Below, piece by piece: positions 1 through 8,800 of a stretch of 64,000 nucleotides of DNA. The notes beneath the pieces are model-generated. The model was not told where the DNA came from. It was given only the letters and a program-made list of their open reading frames with translations, and did no database searches. Each line of letters starts with the position of its first letter. The first letter of the stretch is position 1. The position numbers were made by a program, and so were the translations under genes. The DNA is taken from the NCBI RefSeq assembly GCF_014201465.1, contig NZ_JACHEP010000002.1, forward strand, positions 186,001 to 250,000, in the 5' to 3' direction. Source of the stretch: Anoxybacteroides tepidamans (GTDB taxonomy: Bacteria > Bacillota > Bacilli > Bacillales > Anoxybacillaceae).

Positions 1-291
1 TTTTTTTTGCGTGTATCGCTCCCCTTGCGGACAAAGCAAAATGATGCGCGCATTGTTTGCATGTTTGGCCAAGTGTGCAACCGCGTCAAAAATGGGCTGC
101 GGTTTTAATACCATGCCTGCACCGCCGCCGTACGGATAGTCGTCTACCGTTTGGTGTTTGTTGTCAGCAAATTCGCGAAAATTAATGACATTGATCGAAA
201 CAGCTTTTTTTTCTTGTGCTTTTTTTAAAATCGATTCGCTGAACACGCCGGTAAACATATTTGGAAACAATGTGAGAATGTCGATTTTCAT
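1..291 (-). CDS. trmD: tRNA (guanine-N1)-methyltransferase TrmD, N-terminal part
   Basis: TrmD methylates G37 of tRNAs that read codons starting with C or G, using S-adenosylmethionine, and prevents +1 frameshifting. The 97 codons visible begin [13 protein letters not shown] and contain [12 protein letters not shown], the conserved SPOUT-family segment that follows the first domain. The gene runs off the left edge of the window, so the knot and the C-terminal domain are not seen. Its ATG shares one base with the rimM stop (TAATG), so translation is probably coupled to rimM. It is the last visible gene of the rpsP-khpA-ylqD-rimM-trmD operon. Confidence 0.96.
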   Translation of the reverse strand, partial: MKIDILTLFPNMFTGVFSESILKKAQEKKAVSINVINFREFADNKHQTVDDYPYGGGAGMVLKPQPIFDAVAHLAKHANNARIILLCPQGERYTQKK

Positions 292-806
292 TAGTCGAGC
301 AGTCCTTCCATCGGGCGAATCGTAATGAGTTTGTCGTTGACATTGACATCGATCACAACATCGGCAATGTATGGAATGAGTGCATCTTTTCCGCCTTTCC
401 GCTGCACTACCCACACATCGTTCGCCCCCGGTGTCAATATTTCTTTGACGGTTCCAACCGTTTCGCCGTCTTCGGTTACGACCGTACAGCCGATAATTTC
501 GTGAAAGTAATATTCTCCTTCTCCCAGTTCGCCAAGCTGGCTTTCCGGCACTTTCAAAACCGCTCCTTTAAATTTTTCAACGAGATTGATGTTGTCGTAT
601 CCTTCAAATGCCAATAAATCAAACGATTTATGAACGCGATGGCTTTTCACTTTTACTTCGATTGGCTGTGGCGCGTTGTCCATAAAAATGTAAAGCTTGT
701 TACCAATTTTATACCGTTCGTCGGCAAAATCCGTTTTTGAAATGACGCGCACTTCGCCGCGAATGCCGTGCGTGTTGACAATCGTTCCGACATGAAACCA
801 TTTCAT
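291..806 (-). CDS. rimM: ribosome maturation factor RimM
   Basis: RimM binds ribosomal protein S19 and helps mature the head of the 30S subunit. The 171-residue product has the N-terminal RimM barrel ([16 protein letters not shown]) and a C-terminal PRC barrel that includes [11 protein letters not shown] and DALIPYI. The ATG at 806 is preferred over an in-frame GTG at 815, because AGAGGTG overlaps the GTG and stands about six bases before the ATG. It lies between ylqD and trmD, as in B. subtilis, and length and motifs are normal. Confidence 0.97.
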   Translation of the reverse strand: MKWFHVGTIVNTHGIRGEVRVISKTDFADERYKIGNKLYIFMDNAPQPIEVKVKSHRVHKSFDLLAFEGYDNINLVEKFKGAVLKVPESQLGELGEGEYYFHEIIGCTVVTEDGETVGTVKEILTPGANDVWVVQRKGGKDALIPYIADVVIDVNVNDKLITIRPMEGLLD

Positions 807-822
807 CGTTCTCACCTCTTTT

Positions 823-1209
823 TCAGCGAATTTCTTTCACAATGCCATCTTCAATCACAATTGCACGCATCTTGGTGATGTCGTCCCAACGGTCGCCGAC
901 ATTCACCTCAATTAACGCCTGCACTTCTCGCTCTTTTAATTCGCTGCCTAACGGTAGGATGTGTAATTGTTCGAGCTGAAAATCCAATAGTTTGATTTTT
1001 TCGAGCCGATCGTCGATTTCTTTCGTAAAATATTGTTTTAATACGGTTGGAGAGTATTTGGCGTTTTTTTCGAGGCGTTTTTGCTCAAAACGAAGTTGGT
1101 CGCATTCTTGTTGTAATTTTCGTTTGCGTGCGGAAAATTTTTCGTGCAGTTCCGCCCGGCTTTTTTCGGTTAAAATTTGCTTCACTTCAACGGTTTGGAT
1201 CATTTTCAT
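823..1209 (-). CDS. ylqD: YlqD family protein
   Basis: This 128-residue protein is found in the rpsP-trmD operon of many Bacillaceae; its function is unknown. The start is the ATG at 1209 ([13 protein letters not shown]), five bases after GAGGTG. The longer upstream reading frame has no ribosome binding site. Residues about 20-80 are rich in Lys, Glu, Arg and Leu and look like a coiled coil ([20 protein letters not shown]). The C-terminal part ends in [12 protein letters not shown] and may be a small beta domain. Position between khpA and rimM supports the assignment. Confidence 0.92.
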   Translation of the reverse strand: MKMIQTVEVKQILTEKSRAELHEKFSARKRKLQQECDQLRFEQKRLEKNAKYSPTVLKQYFTKEIDDRLEKIKLLDFQLEQLHILPLGSELKEREVQALIEVNVGDRWDDITKMRAIVIEDGIVKEIR

Positions 1210-1252
1210 AGCGACACCTCTAAAACGGTAATAAAAAAGGGGAGGATTCTCC

Positions 1253-1489
1253 TCACCCTTTGTCGTTAATTTGCACGATGACGCGCTTCGGCTGATCGGA
1301 TGCCGCTGCGTACACAACCGTTCGAATCGCGTGAATCGTGCGCCCTTGCTTTCCGATTACCTTTCCGATGTCTTCTTCATGAACGGATAACGTATAGGTA
1401 ATCGTCTGTTCGTCCGCAGTTTCCGTAACAACAACCTCGTCCGGATAATCGACAAGCGCCCGTACAATCGTTTCAATTAGCGGCTTCAT
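1253..1489 (-). CDS. khpA: KH-domain RNA-binding protein KhpA (YlqC)
   Basis: KhpA is a 78-residue single KH-domain protein that works with KhpB (Jag/EloR) in RNA binding linked to cell elongation in Gram-positive bacteria. The KH signature GKVIGKQGRTIHAIRTVV is intact near residues 41-58. The ribosome binding site before the ATG is weak, and the gene starts ten bases after the rpsP stop, so translation may be coupled. The order rpsP-khpA-ylqD is standard for the genus group. Confidence 0.95.
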   Translation of the reverse strand: MKPLIETIVRALVDYPDEVVVTETADEQTITYTLSVHEEDIGKVIGKQGRTIHAIRTVVYAAASDQPKRVIVQINDKG

Positions 1490-1499
1490 TTACATCACA

Positions 1500-1772
1500 T
1501 TATTTGCCGTATTTTAAGTTGTGGAATTTTTCTAAAATTCCTTGTTTTGAAAGCAAGTTGCGAACCGTATCCGACGGTTTTGCCCCGTTTTGCAGCCATT
1601 TTAATGCTAATTCTTCGTTGATTTTCACTTCTGCTGGCTCCGTAACCGGGTTGTACGTACCGATTGTTTCGATAAAGCGGCCATCGCGTGGAGAACGAGA
1701 GTCCGCTACAACAATACGATAGAAAGGCGATTTTTTCGCACCCATGCGTTTTAAACGAATTTTTACTGCCAT
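1500..1772 (-). CDS. rpsP: 30S ribosomal protein S16
   Basis: S16 is a structural protein of the 30S body needed for assembly. The product is 90 residues, the same length as in B. subtilis, and starts [19 protein letters not shown] with the typical [18 protein letters not shown] segment. The ATG at 1772 follows GGAGGTGCTAGAAAA. The longer frame to 1805 is rejected because it has no such site and adds residues absent in the family. It is the first gene of the operon, with a promoter at 1812-1840. Confidence 0.97.
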   Translation of the reverse strand: MAVKIRLKRMGAKKSPFYRIVVADSRSPRDGRFIETIGTYNPVTEPAEVKINEELALKWLQNGAKPSDTVRNLLSKQGILEKFHNLKYGK

Positions 1773-1811
1773 TTTTTCTAGCACCTCCGTAAATAGTTCA
1801 CACAAGATAGT

Positions 1812-1840
1812 ATATTAGCAATAATCGTGTAGTTTGTAAA
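1812..1840 (-). promoter_or_regulatory. predicted sigma-A promoter of the rpsP operon
   Basis: On the minus strand TTTACA (1835-1840) is followed after 17 bases by TAATAT (1812-1817). It lies between ffh and rpsP and points at rpsP. The -35 differs from consensus at one base, the -10 at two. Confidence 0.5.
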
Positions 1841-1865
1841 GTGTTTTTTCTTAACACATTATCCC

Positions 1866-3206
1866 CTACATAAACGGGAATTTAAACCCTTTTTTCTTTC
1901 CTTTTGTCATCGTCGTCATCATTTTCATCATTTTTTTCATTTCTTCAAATTGTTTTAACAGGCGGTTGACTTCTTGGACAGATGTGCCGCTTCCTTTGGC
2001 GATTCGCTTTTTGCGGCTGGCGTTAATAATTTCTGGATTCGCCTTTTCCTCTTTTGTCATCGAGCGAATGATTGCTTCGACGTGGGCAATTTGTTTCTCA
2101 TCGATTTGGATGTTGTTTAAGCCTTTAATTTTATTGGCGCCCGGAAGCATTTTTAAAATTTCATCCAACGGTCCCATTTTCCGCACTTGTCCGAGCTGTT
2201 CGAGGAAGTCATCGAACGTAAACGACATCGTGCGCATTTTTTGTTCAAGCTCTTTCGCTTTTTCTTCATCGACCGCCGCTTGTGCCTTTTCGATGAGGGT
2301 AAGTACATCACCCATCCCTAAAATGCGCGAAGCCATTCGCTCTGGATGAAACGGCTCAAGGGCATCCATTTTTTCGCCCATCCCAACGAATTTAATTGGC
2401 GTGTTCGTGACCGCTTTAATCGATAGCGCTGCCCCGCCGCGCGTATCCCCGTCAAGTTTCGTTAAAATGACGCCGGTTAAACCGAGCTGTTCGTTAAAGC
2501 TTTGCGCCACGTTGACAGCGTCTTGTCCGGTCATCGCATCGACGACGAGGAAAATTTCGTCTGGTTTGGTGAGTTGTTTAATTTGTTTCAATTCATCCAT
2601 TAACGCTTCATCAATATGAAGCCGCCCGGCTGTGTCGATGATGACGTAGTCGTGATGGTCTTCTTTCGCTTTCGCAATCGCTTGTTTCGCGATTTCGACT
2701 GGGCTGACTTGATCGCCGAGGGAAAATACTGGAATGTTCAGCTGTTTGCCGAGCGTTTCAAGCTGTTTGATGGCGGCCGGACGGTAAATGTCGGCAGCGA
2801 CTAACAGCGGTTTCCGGTTATATTTTTTGCGCAATAAGTTCGCTAATTTCCCGGTCGTCGTCGTTTTTCCGGCTCCTTGCAAACCGACCATCATAATGAC
2901 GGTTGGCGGACGAGTGGCAACGGCGATTTTGCTTTGTTCTCCGCCCATGAGCGCCGTTAGTTCTTCTTTAACGACTTTAATGACTTGTTGGCCTGGCGTT
3001 AAGCTTTTTAGCACTTCTTGGCCAACAGCGCGCTCGCTCACGCGTTTGATAAAGTCTTTAACGACTTTAAAGTTTACGTCCGCTTCTAAAAGCGCAAGCC
3101 GGACTTCGCGCATCATTTCTTTTACATCGGCTTCCGTTACTTTTCCTTTGCCGCGAATTTTGTTCATCACGCTTTGCAGACGGTCGGCTAACCCTTCAAA
3201 TGCCAT
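1866..3206 (-). CDS. ffh: signal recognition particle protein Ffh (SRP54)
   Basis: Ffh binds signal sequences emerging from the ribosome together with 4.5S/scRNA and delivers the complex to FtsY at the membrane. The 446-residue product shows an N domain, then the G domain with the P-loop GLQGAGKTTTTGKLA (about 108-122), DTAGRLHID and TKLDGDTRGGAAL. The methionine-rich M domain ends MMKMMTTMTKGKKKG. The start at 3206 follows AGGAGGCGG. It lies 13 bases after ylxM, with which it is conserved, and upstream of rpsP. Confidence 0.98.
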   Translation of the reverse strand: MAFEGLADRLQSVMNKIRGKGKVTEADVKEMMREVRLALLEADVNFKVVKDFIKRVSERAVGQEVLKSLTPGQQVIKVVKEELTALMGGEQSKIAVATRPPTVIMMVGLQGAGKTTTTGKLANLLRKKYNRKPLLVAADIYRPAAIKQLETLGKQLNIPVFSLGDQVSPVEIAKQAIAKAKEDHHDYVIIDTAGRLHIDEALMDELKQIKQLTKPDEIFLVVDAMTGQDAVNVAQSFNEQLGLTGVILTKLDGDTRGGAALSIKAVTNTPIKFVGMGEKMDALEPFHPERMASRILGMGDVLTLIEKAQAAVDEEKAKELEQKMRTMSFTFDDFLEQLGQVRKMGPLDEILKMLPGANKIKGLNNIQIDEKQIAHVEAIIRSMTKEEKANPEIINASRKKRIAKGSGTSVQEVNRLLKQFEEMKKMMKMMTTMTKGKKKGFKFPFM

Positions 3207-3219
3207 CTATTACCGCCTC

Positions 3220-3552
3220 CTACTCTAGTTTCTCCAACGCTTCAATCGTTTGCCATAATTCCCGGTCATCGGCATATTTTTGCAAAGCGAATTCCTTCAG
3301 CCGCTTAATCAGCTTTTGCCGTTCTTGAAACTTTTGGAACAATGACAACTTTTCTTCATATTCCTCGAGCATCGCTTCTGTTCGTTTAATATTATCGTAA
3401 ACGGCTTGCCGGCTTACTTCGTATTCTTCTGCAATTTCGCCGAGGGAGTAATCGTCTAAATAATAAAGGGACATATAGCTTCGTTGCTTCGGGGTTAACA
3501 ACGACTGATAAAAATCGTACAAATAGTTCATTCGCGTTGTTTTCTCAAGCAT
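3220..3552 (-). CDS. ylxM: YlxM family putative DNA-binding protein, SRP-associated
   Basis: YlxM/p13 proteins are about 110 residues, always sit next to ffh, and have been reported to modulate SRP activity in streptococci. This one has a sigma-70 region-4-like helix-turn-helix ([20 protein letters not shown], about 36-55) preceded by [18 protein letters not shown]. The start at 3552 follows GGGAGGGAG. A near-consensus promoter at 3598-3626 precedes it, so ylxM-ffh probably form one transcription unit. Confidence 0.95.
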   Translation of the reverse strand: MLEKTTRMNYLYDFYQSLLTPKQRSYMSLYYLDDYSLGEIAEEYEVSRQAVYDNIKRTEAMLEEYEEKLSLFQKFQERQKLIKRLKEFALQKYADDRELWQTIEALEKLE

Positions 3553-3597
3553 CGAACTCCCTCCCGCTTGTTAAGTAAAATACCTTTACAAACATTT

Positions 3598-3626
3598 AGT
3601 GTACCGTCTTTTCCGCAAAGTGTCAA
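3598..3626 (-). promoter_or_regulatory. strong predicted sigma-A promoter of ylxM-ffh
   Basis: Minus-strand TTGACA (3621-3626) is a perfect -35 and TACACT (3598-3603) a good -10, with exactly 17 bases between. It is about 45 bases before the ylxM ATG and separates the SRP genes from the upstream accessory segment. Confidence 0.75.
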
Positions 3627-3658
3627 GGGTTGGGACTTAATCCTTCTTATTTTCTTCA

Positions 3659-3820
3659 TCATCCTGATCGTATCAAGCATGGCCGGAAAGGCGAATGCAC
3701 GTAATTTCCTTCTCGATGAATCGAGGAAAAAATGACAAAAATGGTGTGGTCGTTTAAAAGCAGCCGTCCTTCTCCGTCCCATGTGTATTGGTAACGGTCG
3801 TCTTGCAGAAGCTTCGTCAT
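3659..3820 (-). CDS. small hypothetical protein (53 aa)
   Basis: I do not recognise this frame. It would start at the ATG at 3820 after TTTGGTGAAG, a usable but not strong ribosome binding site. It encodes a 53-residue product beginning MTKLLQDDRYQYTWDGEGR and ending in CLIRSG. Codon use resembles that of a real gene more than a random frame does, and the frame ends before the ylxM promoter. It lies in the stretch between ylxM and ftsY that is empty in B. subtilis. It could be a remnant or non-coding. Confidence 0.3.
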   Translation of the reverse strand: MTKLLQDDRYQYTWDGEGRLLLNDHTIFVIFSSIHREGNYVHSPFRPCLIRSG

Positions 3821-3898
3821 CTTCACCAAATAGAAAAACAGCACCCCTCTATATAGGTGCACTTTGAAGCTTTAACATTTTTACTGTTTACGTCGTTA

Positions 3899-4035
3899 TT
3901 TTTCGACTGTCGGGCGACCGAACAACCAGCCGCTTCCCAGACAAATAAATTTGTCTGGGAGCGGTGTTGTTCGGTTCCCTGTCACGCTTTGGCGTGACGA
4001 AGGCAAGCCATGGGCTTGCCTCGACAGTCGAAAAA
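3899..4035. repeat. 137-base cloverleaf-shaped palindromic element
   Basis: A perfect 14-bp inverted repeat (3899-3912 TTTTTCGACTGTCG with 4022-4035) encloses three hairpins. Arm 1 pairs 3917-3926 (ACCGAACAAC) with 3966-3975 and continues into an inner stem, 3931-3946 with 3949-3963, that has one bulged base. Arm 2 pairs 3981-3987 (GTCACGC) with 3992-3998. Arm 3 pairs 4002-4009 (GGCAAGCC) with 4013-4020. The whole would fold as a four-way junction in DNA or RNA. No U-run follows the outer stem on either strand, so it is not a simple terminator, and it has no tRNA features. It resembles the structured non-coding repeats known as bcr elements in Bacillus cereus only in architecture; the family is not identified. 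Confidence 0.85.
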
Positions 4036-4174
4036 ATTAAGTTAAACTTCCTAGTTGTATTTATATTAGGATGCTGCCACATTATTTTTTTGAGCCATTT
4101 TTCTTATATTGCGCTAAGAAATTCATTCGACAGGCTCAACAACAAAGCTCCAGCCGTCCAGATATGTTTCCCGC

Positions 4175-4790
4175 TCATTGTCGTTCCACTACAATCTCAT
4201 CCGCCTCCACTACTGCACCGCTTTTGTACGCCGACAATGGCTTTCTCGTTTTCACCGTCACCGAAACGCCCGCCGCAATCTCCTCCGGTTTCAGCTGTTT
4301 GCCAGTGGAACTGCGAATAACCGTATGGGAATCAATCGATATTTTCTGAATCTCCCGACGACTAAAGTCGCAGGGTTCTTGCGTACAAAAGGGCTTCTCG
4401 TACACCTGCGTGCAGAACTCACCCTTGTTCCGCAAGACTTTCATGGGCAAACACCTCTGTGGTGCTTAGCGCCCTGTACGCCCGATTCAAGACGTTGGAC
4501 TTTTCTTCTCTATAAAAATAGTATACCATCTTTGACTACGTCAAAGCAATCGGTTCATCCCATGTCTACAGGCTACACCCTGCATAGGTTTTCTCCGATT
4601 GTAGTTTGTAAAAATAACCGACGTCTATTTTTTGTTTTTCTAATTTAGATAACTGAGACCAATCGACCCATATTTCCTTCTCGGTCGCCCTAGTGACTTC
4701 ACCTTTAATCGTGTCCAATTTTGCTTGGCACCCCGAAATACCAGACCACACTCCCAATAGAACCGCTAAAACAAGCAAAAATGGCCTCAT
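4175..4790 (-). pseudogene. small lipoprotein gene (DUF3221-like) interrupted by a miniature IS element
   Basis: The 5' part starts at 4790 and encodes a lipoprotein signal peptide (MRPFLLVLAVLLG) with the lipobox SISGC. It then reads KGEVTRATEKEIWVD and GYFYKLQ before stopping at 4566. The 3' part resumes near 4350 in another frame as KISIDSHTVIRSSTGKQLKP, VTVKTRKPLSAYKSG and ADEIVVERQ, ending at 4175. Joined, the two halves make a protein of roughly 120 residues with the beta-rich layout of DUF3221-type Bacillus lipoproteins. About 235 bases of IS200/IS605-like sequence separate them. Family assignment is tentative; the split itself is clear. Confidence 0.65.
4348..4585 (-). mobile_element. 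miniature IS200/IS605-like element without transposase
   Basis: The segment separates two halves of a lipoprotein gene. Its low-coordinate end carries a subterminal hairpin around CGACTAAAGTCG (4359-4370) with GGG/CCC flanks, very like the right ends of IS605-group OrfB elements in Bacillaceae. Near the other end lies the palindrome TTTGACTACGTCAAA (4531-4545). No tnpA or tnpB is left. Exact ends are uncertain by about 10 bases, because this family makes no target duplication. Confidence 0.55.
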
Positions 4791-4841
4791 CGCATTTTGA
4801 TCTCCATTTGCCCGTTGTTTTGTCTTTTAATGAACGTTTCT

Positions 4842-5822
4842 TTATTCTTCCAATAAATCCGCAAACAGTCCGTATACGTATTGTTCTGGATCGAAGGCTT
4901 GCAAGTCGTCCATTTTTTCGCCGAGGCCGACGAATTTGACCGGAATGTTCAGTTCATTACGGATCGCTAAGACGATGCCGCCTTTGGCAGTGCCGTCAAG
5001 TTTCGTGAGCACGATGCCAGTCACGTTCGTCGCTTCTTTAAACATTTTCGCTTGGCTCATCGCATTTTGACCCGTCGTTGCATCGAGTACGAGCAACACT
5101 TCGTGCGGCGCTCCCGGAATTTCGCGCTCAATGACACGCTTAACTTTCTCTAACTCTTTCATTAAGTTTACTTTATTTTGTAAACGGCCAGCTGTATCGC
5201 ATAGCAAGACATCGACGTTGCGCGCTTTCGCTGCTTGGATCGCGTCATACATGACAGCAGCTGGATCGGAACCGGCCGACTGCTTAATCACTTCCACCCC
5301 GACGCGCTCGCCCCATACCTCAAGCTGCTCAATTGCTCCGGCGCGGAACGTATCGCCCGCTGCGAGCATGACTGTTTTCCCTTCCGATTTGAACTTGTGT
5401 GCTAATTTTCCGATCGTTGTCGTTTTCCCGACCCCGTTGACGCCGACAAATAAAATGACCGTCAAGCCGTTTTCTTGCATATTTAACGTAGCCGGCGCGT
5501 CATCGCCGCCTTTATAAATGTCGACAAGCTTCTCCGAAATGACCGCCTGCATTTCTTTCGTCTCTTGAATGTTGCGGCGCTTTACTTCCATCTTTAATTC
5601 GTCAATTAAATCCATCACCGTTGTCACACCGACATCGGCGGCGATTAAAATTTCTTCGAGCTCTTCAAAAAACTCTTCATCGACTTTCCGGTAACGGGCG
5701 ATTAAGTCGTTTACCCGCCCTGCAAACGAATCGCGCGTTTTCGCAAGACCTTGTTTAAATTTTTCCGTGACCGCATCCGTTTGTTGTGTAATTTTCTCTT
5801 TGAACTTTTTAAAAAAATTCAT
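4842..5822 (-). CDS. ftsY: signal recognition particle receptor FtsY
   Basis: FtsY is the membrane-associated SRP GTPase that receives ribosome-Ffh complexes and hands them to SecYEG. The 326-residue protein has only a short charged N-terminal region, as in B. subtilis, then the N domain and the G domain with GVNGVGKTTTIGKLAHK (about 127-143), DTAGRLQNK and TKLDGTAKGG. The start at 5822 follows GGAAAGGATG at a spacing of about 9. It follows smc by 37 bases, the conserved rnc-smc-ftsY order. Confidence 0.98.
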   Translation of the reverse strand: MNFFKKFKEKITQQTDAVTEKFKQGLAKTRDSFAGRVNDLIARYRKVDEEFFEELEEILIAADVGVTTVMDLIDELKMEVKRRNIQETKEMQAVISEKLVDIYKGGDDAPATLNMQENGLTVILFVGVNGVGKTTTIGKLAHKFKSEGKTVMLAAGDTFRAGAIEQLEVWGERVGVEVIKQSAGSDPAAVMYDAIQAAKARNVDVLLCDTAGRLQNKVNLMKELEKVKRVIEREIPGAPHEVLLVLDATTGQNAMSQAKMFKEATNVTGIVLTKLDGTAKGGIVLAIRNELNIPVKFVGLGEKMDDLQAFDPEQYVYGLFADLLEE

Positions 5823-5859
5823 CGTTCATGCCATCCTTTCCACATTACGACTTTACAAG

Positions 5860-8800
5860 CTATTTCGAACCTTCCAAACGAACCGATACTAACTTCGACA
5901 CCCCTGACTCTTGCATCGTCACACCGTACAGCACGTCTGCTTCTTCCATCGTTCCTTTCCGATGCGTGATGACGATAAATTGCGTTTGGCTGCTAAACTG
6001 CTTTAAATATTGAGCGTAGCGATGCACGTTCGCTTCATCAAGCGCCGCTTCCACTTCGTCCAAAATACAAAACGGCACCGGCCGCACTTTTAAAATGGAA
6101 AACAATAACGCAATCGCCGTCAGCGCCCGTTCACCGCCAGACAGCAAGCTTAAGTTTTGCAGCTTTTTCCCCGGCGGCTGCGCGACAATGTCAATGCCCG
6201 TATTCAACAAATCGATCGGATCGGTGAGCTGCAAATCGGCGCGGCCTCCGCCAAACAGTTGCTGAAATACATCGCTAAAATGTGAACGAATTTGTTGAAA
6301 CGTCGACAGAAACCGTTTTTTCATTTCTTGATCCATCTCGTCAATGACTTGATATAACGTTTCTTTTGCTTGCTGCAAATCGCTTTTTTGCGCTGTTAAA
6401 AACTCATACCGCTCCGATACGCGTTCATATTCGTCAATCGCTCCTAAATTCACCGTTCCGAGTTCTTCGATCGCCCGCTTGATGAGCTTCACTTTTTTGC
6501 GCGCCTCATTTGCCTCAATTTCGAGCGGATATTTTTCTTTTGCCGCTTCAAACGTTAACATATACTCTTCACGCAAGCGCGCTAACAAGTTTTCGAGCTC
6601 AACATCGAGGCGATTCAATTTCACTTCTTCGTCTTTGATAATATCAGTTAGCTGTTTATACTTGCGTTTTTTCTCTTTTAATTCGCGTTCAAGGTTTTCA
6701 AGCGTTTGTTGATAGTGTAGGCGCTGTTCGCGGCGGCTGGCAATGAGTTCGACCGTTTCGTTTTTATCTTGTAGTTTTTGTTGCCGCAACCGCTCGAGTT
6801 GCTCTTCGCCGGAATCGTTCGACTCCATTTCGGCAATCAGCGCCGACAAATCGTCTTTTGCCGTTTTCAGCTGCGTTTCCGTTTCTGTTTGTTCAAGTTT
6901 CATCCGTTCAATTTTTTCTTGCAGATGCTTTAATAGCTGCTGTTTTTCGGCGAGGGCGATTTTTTGTTCCGTCATCGCTATTTGCAACGCTTCTTTTGAA
7001 TTTTGCTCGTCTTGTTTTTGAACGGCTAACCGCTCCATTTGTTCATCGATTTCAGCAAGCGCTTGTTGTATGTCACGCAGCTTTTGCTCAACGGTCGCAA
7101 TTTTTCCTTTGATTTGTTTCATTTCTTGCTCATCGTGCATTTTTTCATGATCGTATAAAGTAAGGCGGTCATTCATATTTTTTTCTTGCCATTCGACCTC
7201 GCGCCATTCGCTTTTCACTTCTTGCAAAGCAAAGCGCCATTGTTCTGCTTGTTTACGAAGCTCGGCAATCTCTGCTTCCCGCTCGCCTGCTTCTTTCTTT
7301 TTCGCTTGCACGTACCGCTCCAATTGTGCCGTTTTTTCTTCCATTTCGCGAAGTTTGCCGGTAATAGTTTCAAGTTCGCGGTTTCGGCTCAACAACGAGT
7401 TCGTCTTTTTCGCCACTCCGCCGCCTGTCATCGCACCACCTGGGCTGACGACGTCCCCATCAAGCGTCACAAGGCGATAGCGGTAATGAAGCAGACGAGC
7501 CAGTTCGTTCGCTCCTTTTAAATCCATTGTCACAATTACATTGCCAAGCAAATGGGCCATGACCGTACGATACATCGGATCATATGAAATAAGTTGGCTT
7601 GCGATGCCGATAAACGCCGGATGATGTTGCACAAGCGCAAGCTGTTCAGCCGGAATGTGCTTTGCTTGAATCACATTCAGCGGCAAAAACGTCGCCCGTC
7701 CATACGCATTTGTTTTCAAATAGTGGATCGCTGCCCGAGCAGCTTCCTCGTTTGCAACCACAATATGTTGCATCGCTCCGCCAAGCGCAATTTCGAGCGC
7801 CGTTTCGTATTCGTTTGGGACGTGAATGAGCTCGACGACTGCCCCGTGAATGCCGGAAAGCTGATGGCGCGCTTTTAAAATTTCTTTCACTCCTTGAAAA
7901 AAGCCCGCATAATCATGCTGCATTTCTTCTAACATTTCTTTTCGCGATTTCGTTTGCTGCAAATATTGGTATGCTTGATAGAGCATCGCTTCTTTTTTCT
8001 CAATTTCCTGCTTGATATGCGACAGCTGCTCGAGCTTTTCTTGCAGCGCTTGTTCGCGCTCAGCGATCATCCGCTCCGTTTTTTCATATTGTGCTTTCAA
8101 ACGCGCATGTTGCTCTTGCACACGATTGCGCTCAAGCAAATATTTTTCGTTCTCTTTTGCAAGCGCCGCCTGTTTCGTTGTTAACTTTTCCAGCTGCGTC
8201 TGCAAATGCGAACGCTCGTTCTTTAACGACGCTTGCTCGTGAACAAGCTCGATGTAATCGCTTTTTAATTTCTCCATTTGTTCTTCGACACTCACATCGT
8301 GTAGTGAAAGAGCTTGCTGTTTTTCTTTCAATTCCGCTTGAATGGCCGCAATTTGTTGACGCACTTGAACAAGCTGCTCCTGCTCTTTCTCAAACATTTC
8401 TGCTAATCGTTCCTTTTTCTCAGAAAAAGCAGTGATCGCTTCCTCTAACTGCTTTTTATATTGAGCAGCATTTTTCTTTCGTTCTCTTAATACTTCTTTT
8501 CGCCCTTCCAGTTTTTCGAGCTCTTCGCTTACAACGAGCAATACTTGTTGCAAGCCGTCAATCGACTCATCAAGTGCGGTCATTTGATCGCGAAGCTGTT
8601 CGACGGACGCTTCTTCTTTTTGCATCGTTGCCGATAACGACATTTCTTCTTGCTGATGGGCCGTCACTTGTTCGCGCATTGCGGTCCATTGCTGGTGAAG
8701 CGTTTCAATTTCATGAGCGATCAGCGCCACTTCAAACTTTTCTAGTTCGTCGCGCTTTTCAAGATAGTCTTTGGCAATCGAAGCTTGCATTTTCAACGGC

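Noticed and set aside
3528-3782. Minus-strand 84-codon frame over the ylxM promoter
   Set aside because: It overlaps a near-consensus promoter and the ylxM start, and shares no features with known proteins.
3899-4035. Cloverleaf element as a tRNA or tmRNA
   Set aside because: The closing stem is 14 bp, one arm is far too long, and there is no anticodon arm, T-loop sequence or CCA end.
4091-4139. GAGCC/GGCTC inverted repeat downstream of the broken lipoprotein gene as a terminator
   Set aside because: The stem is short, the loop about 35 bases, and there is no convincing T-run in the right place.
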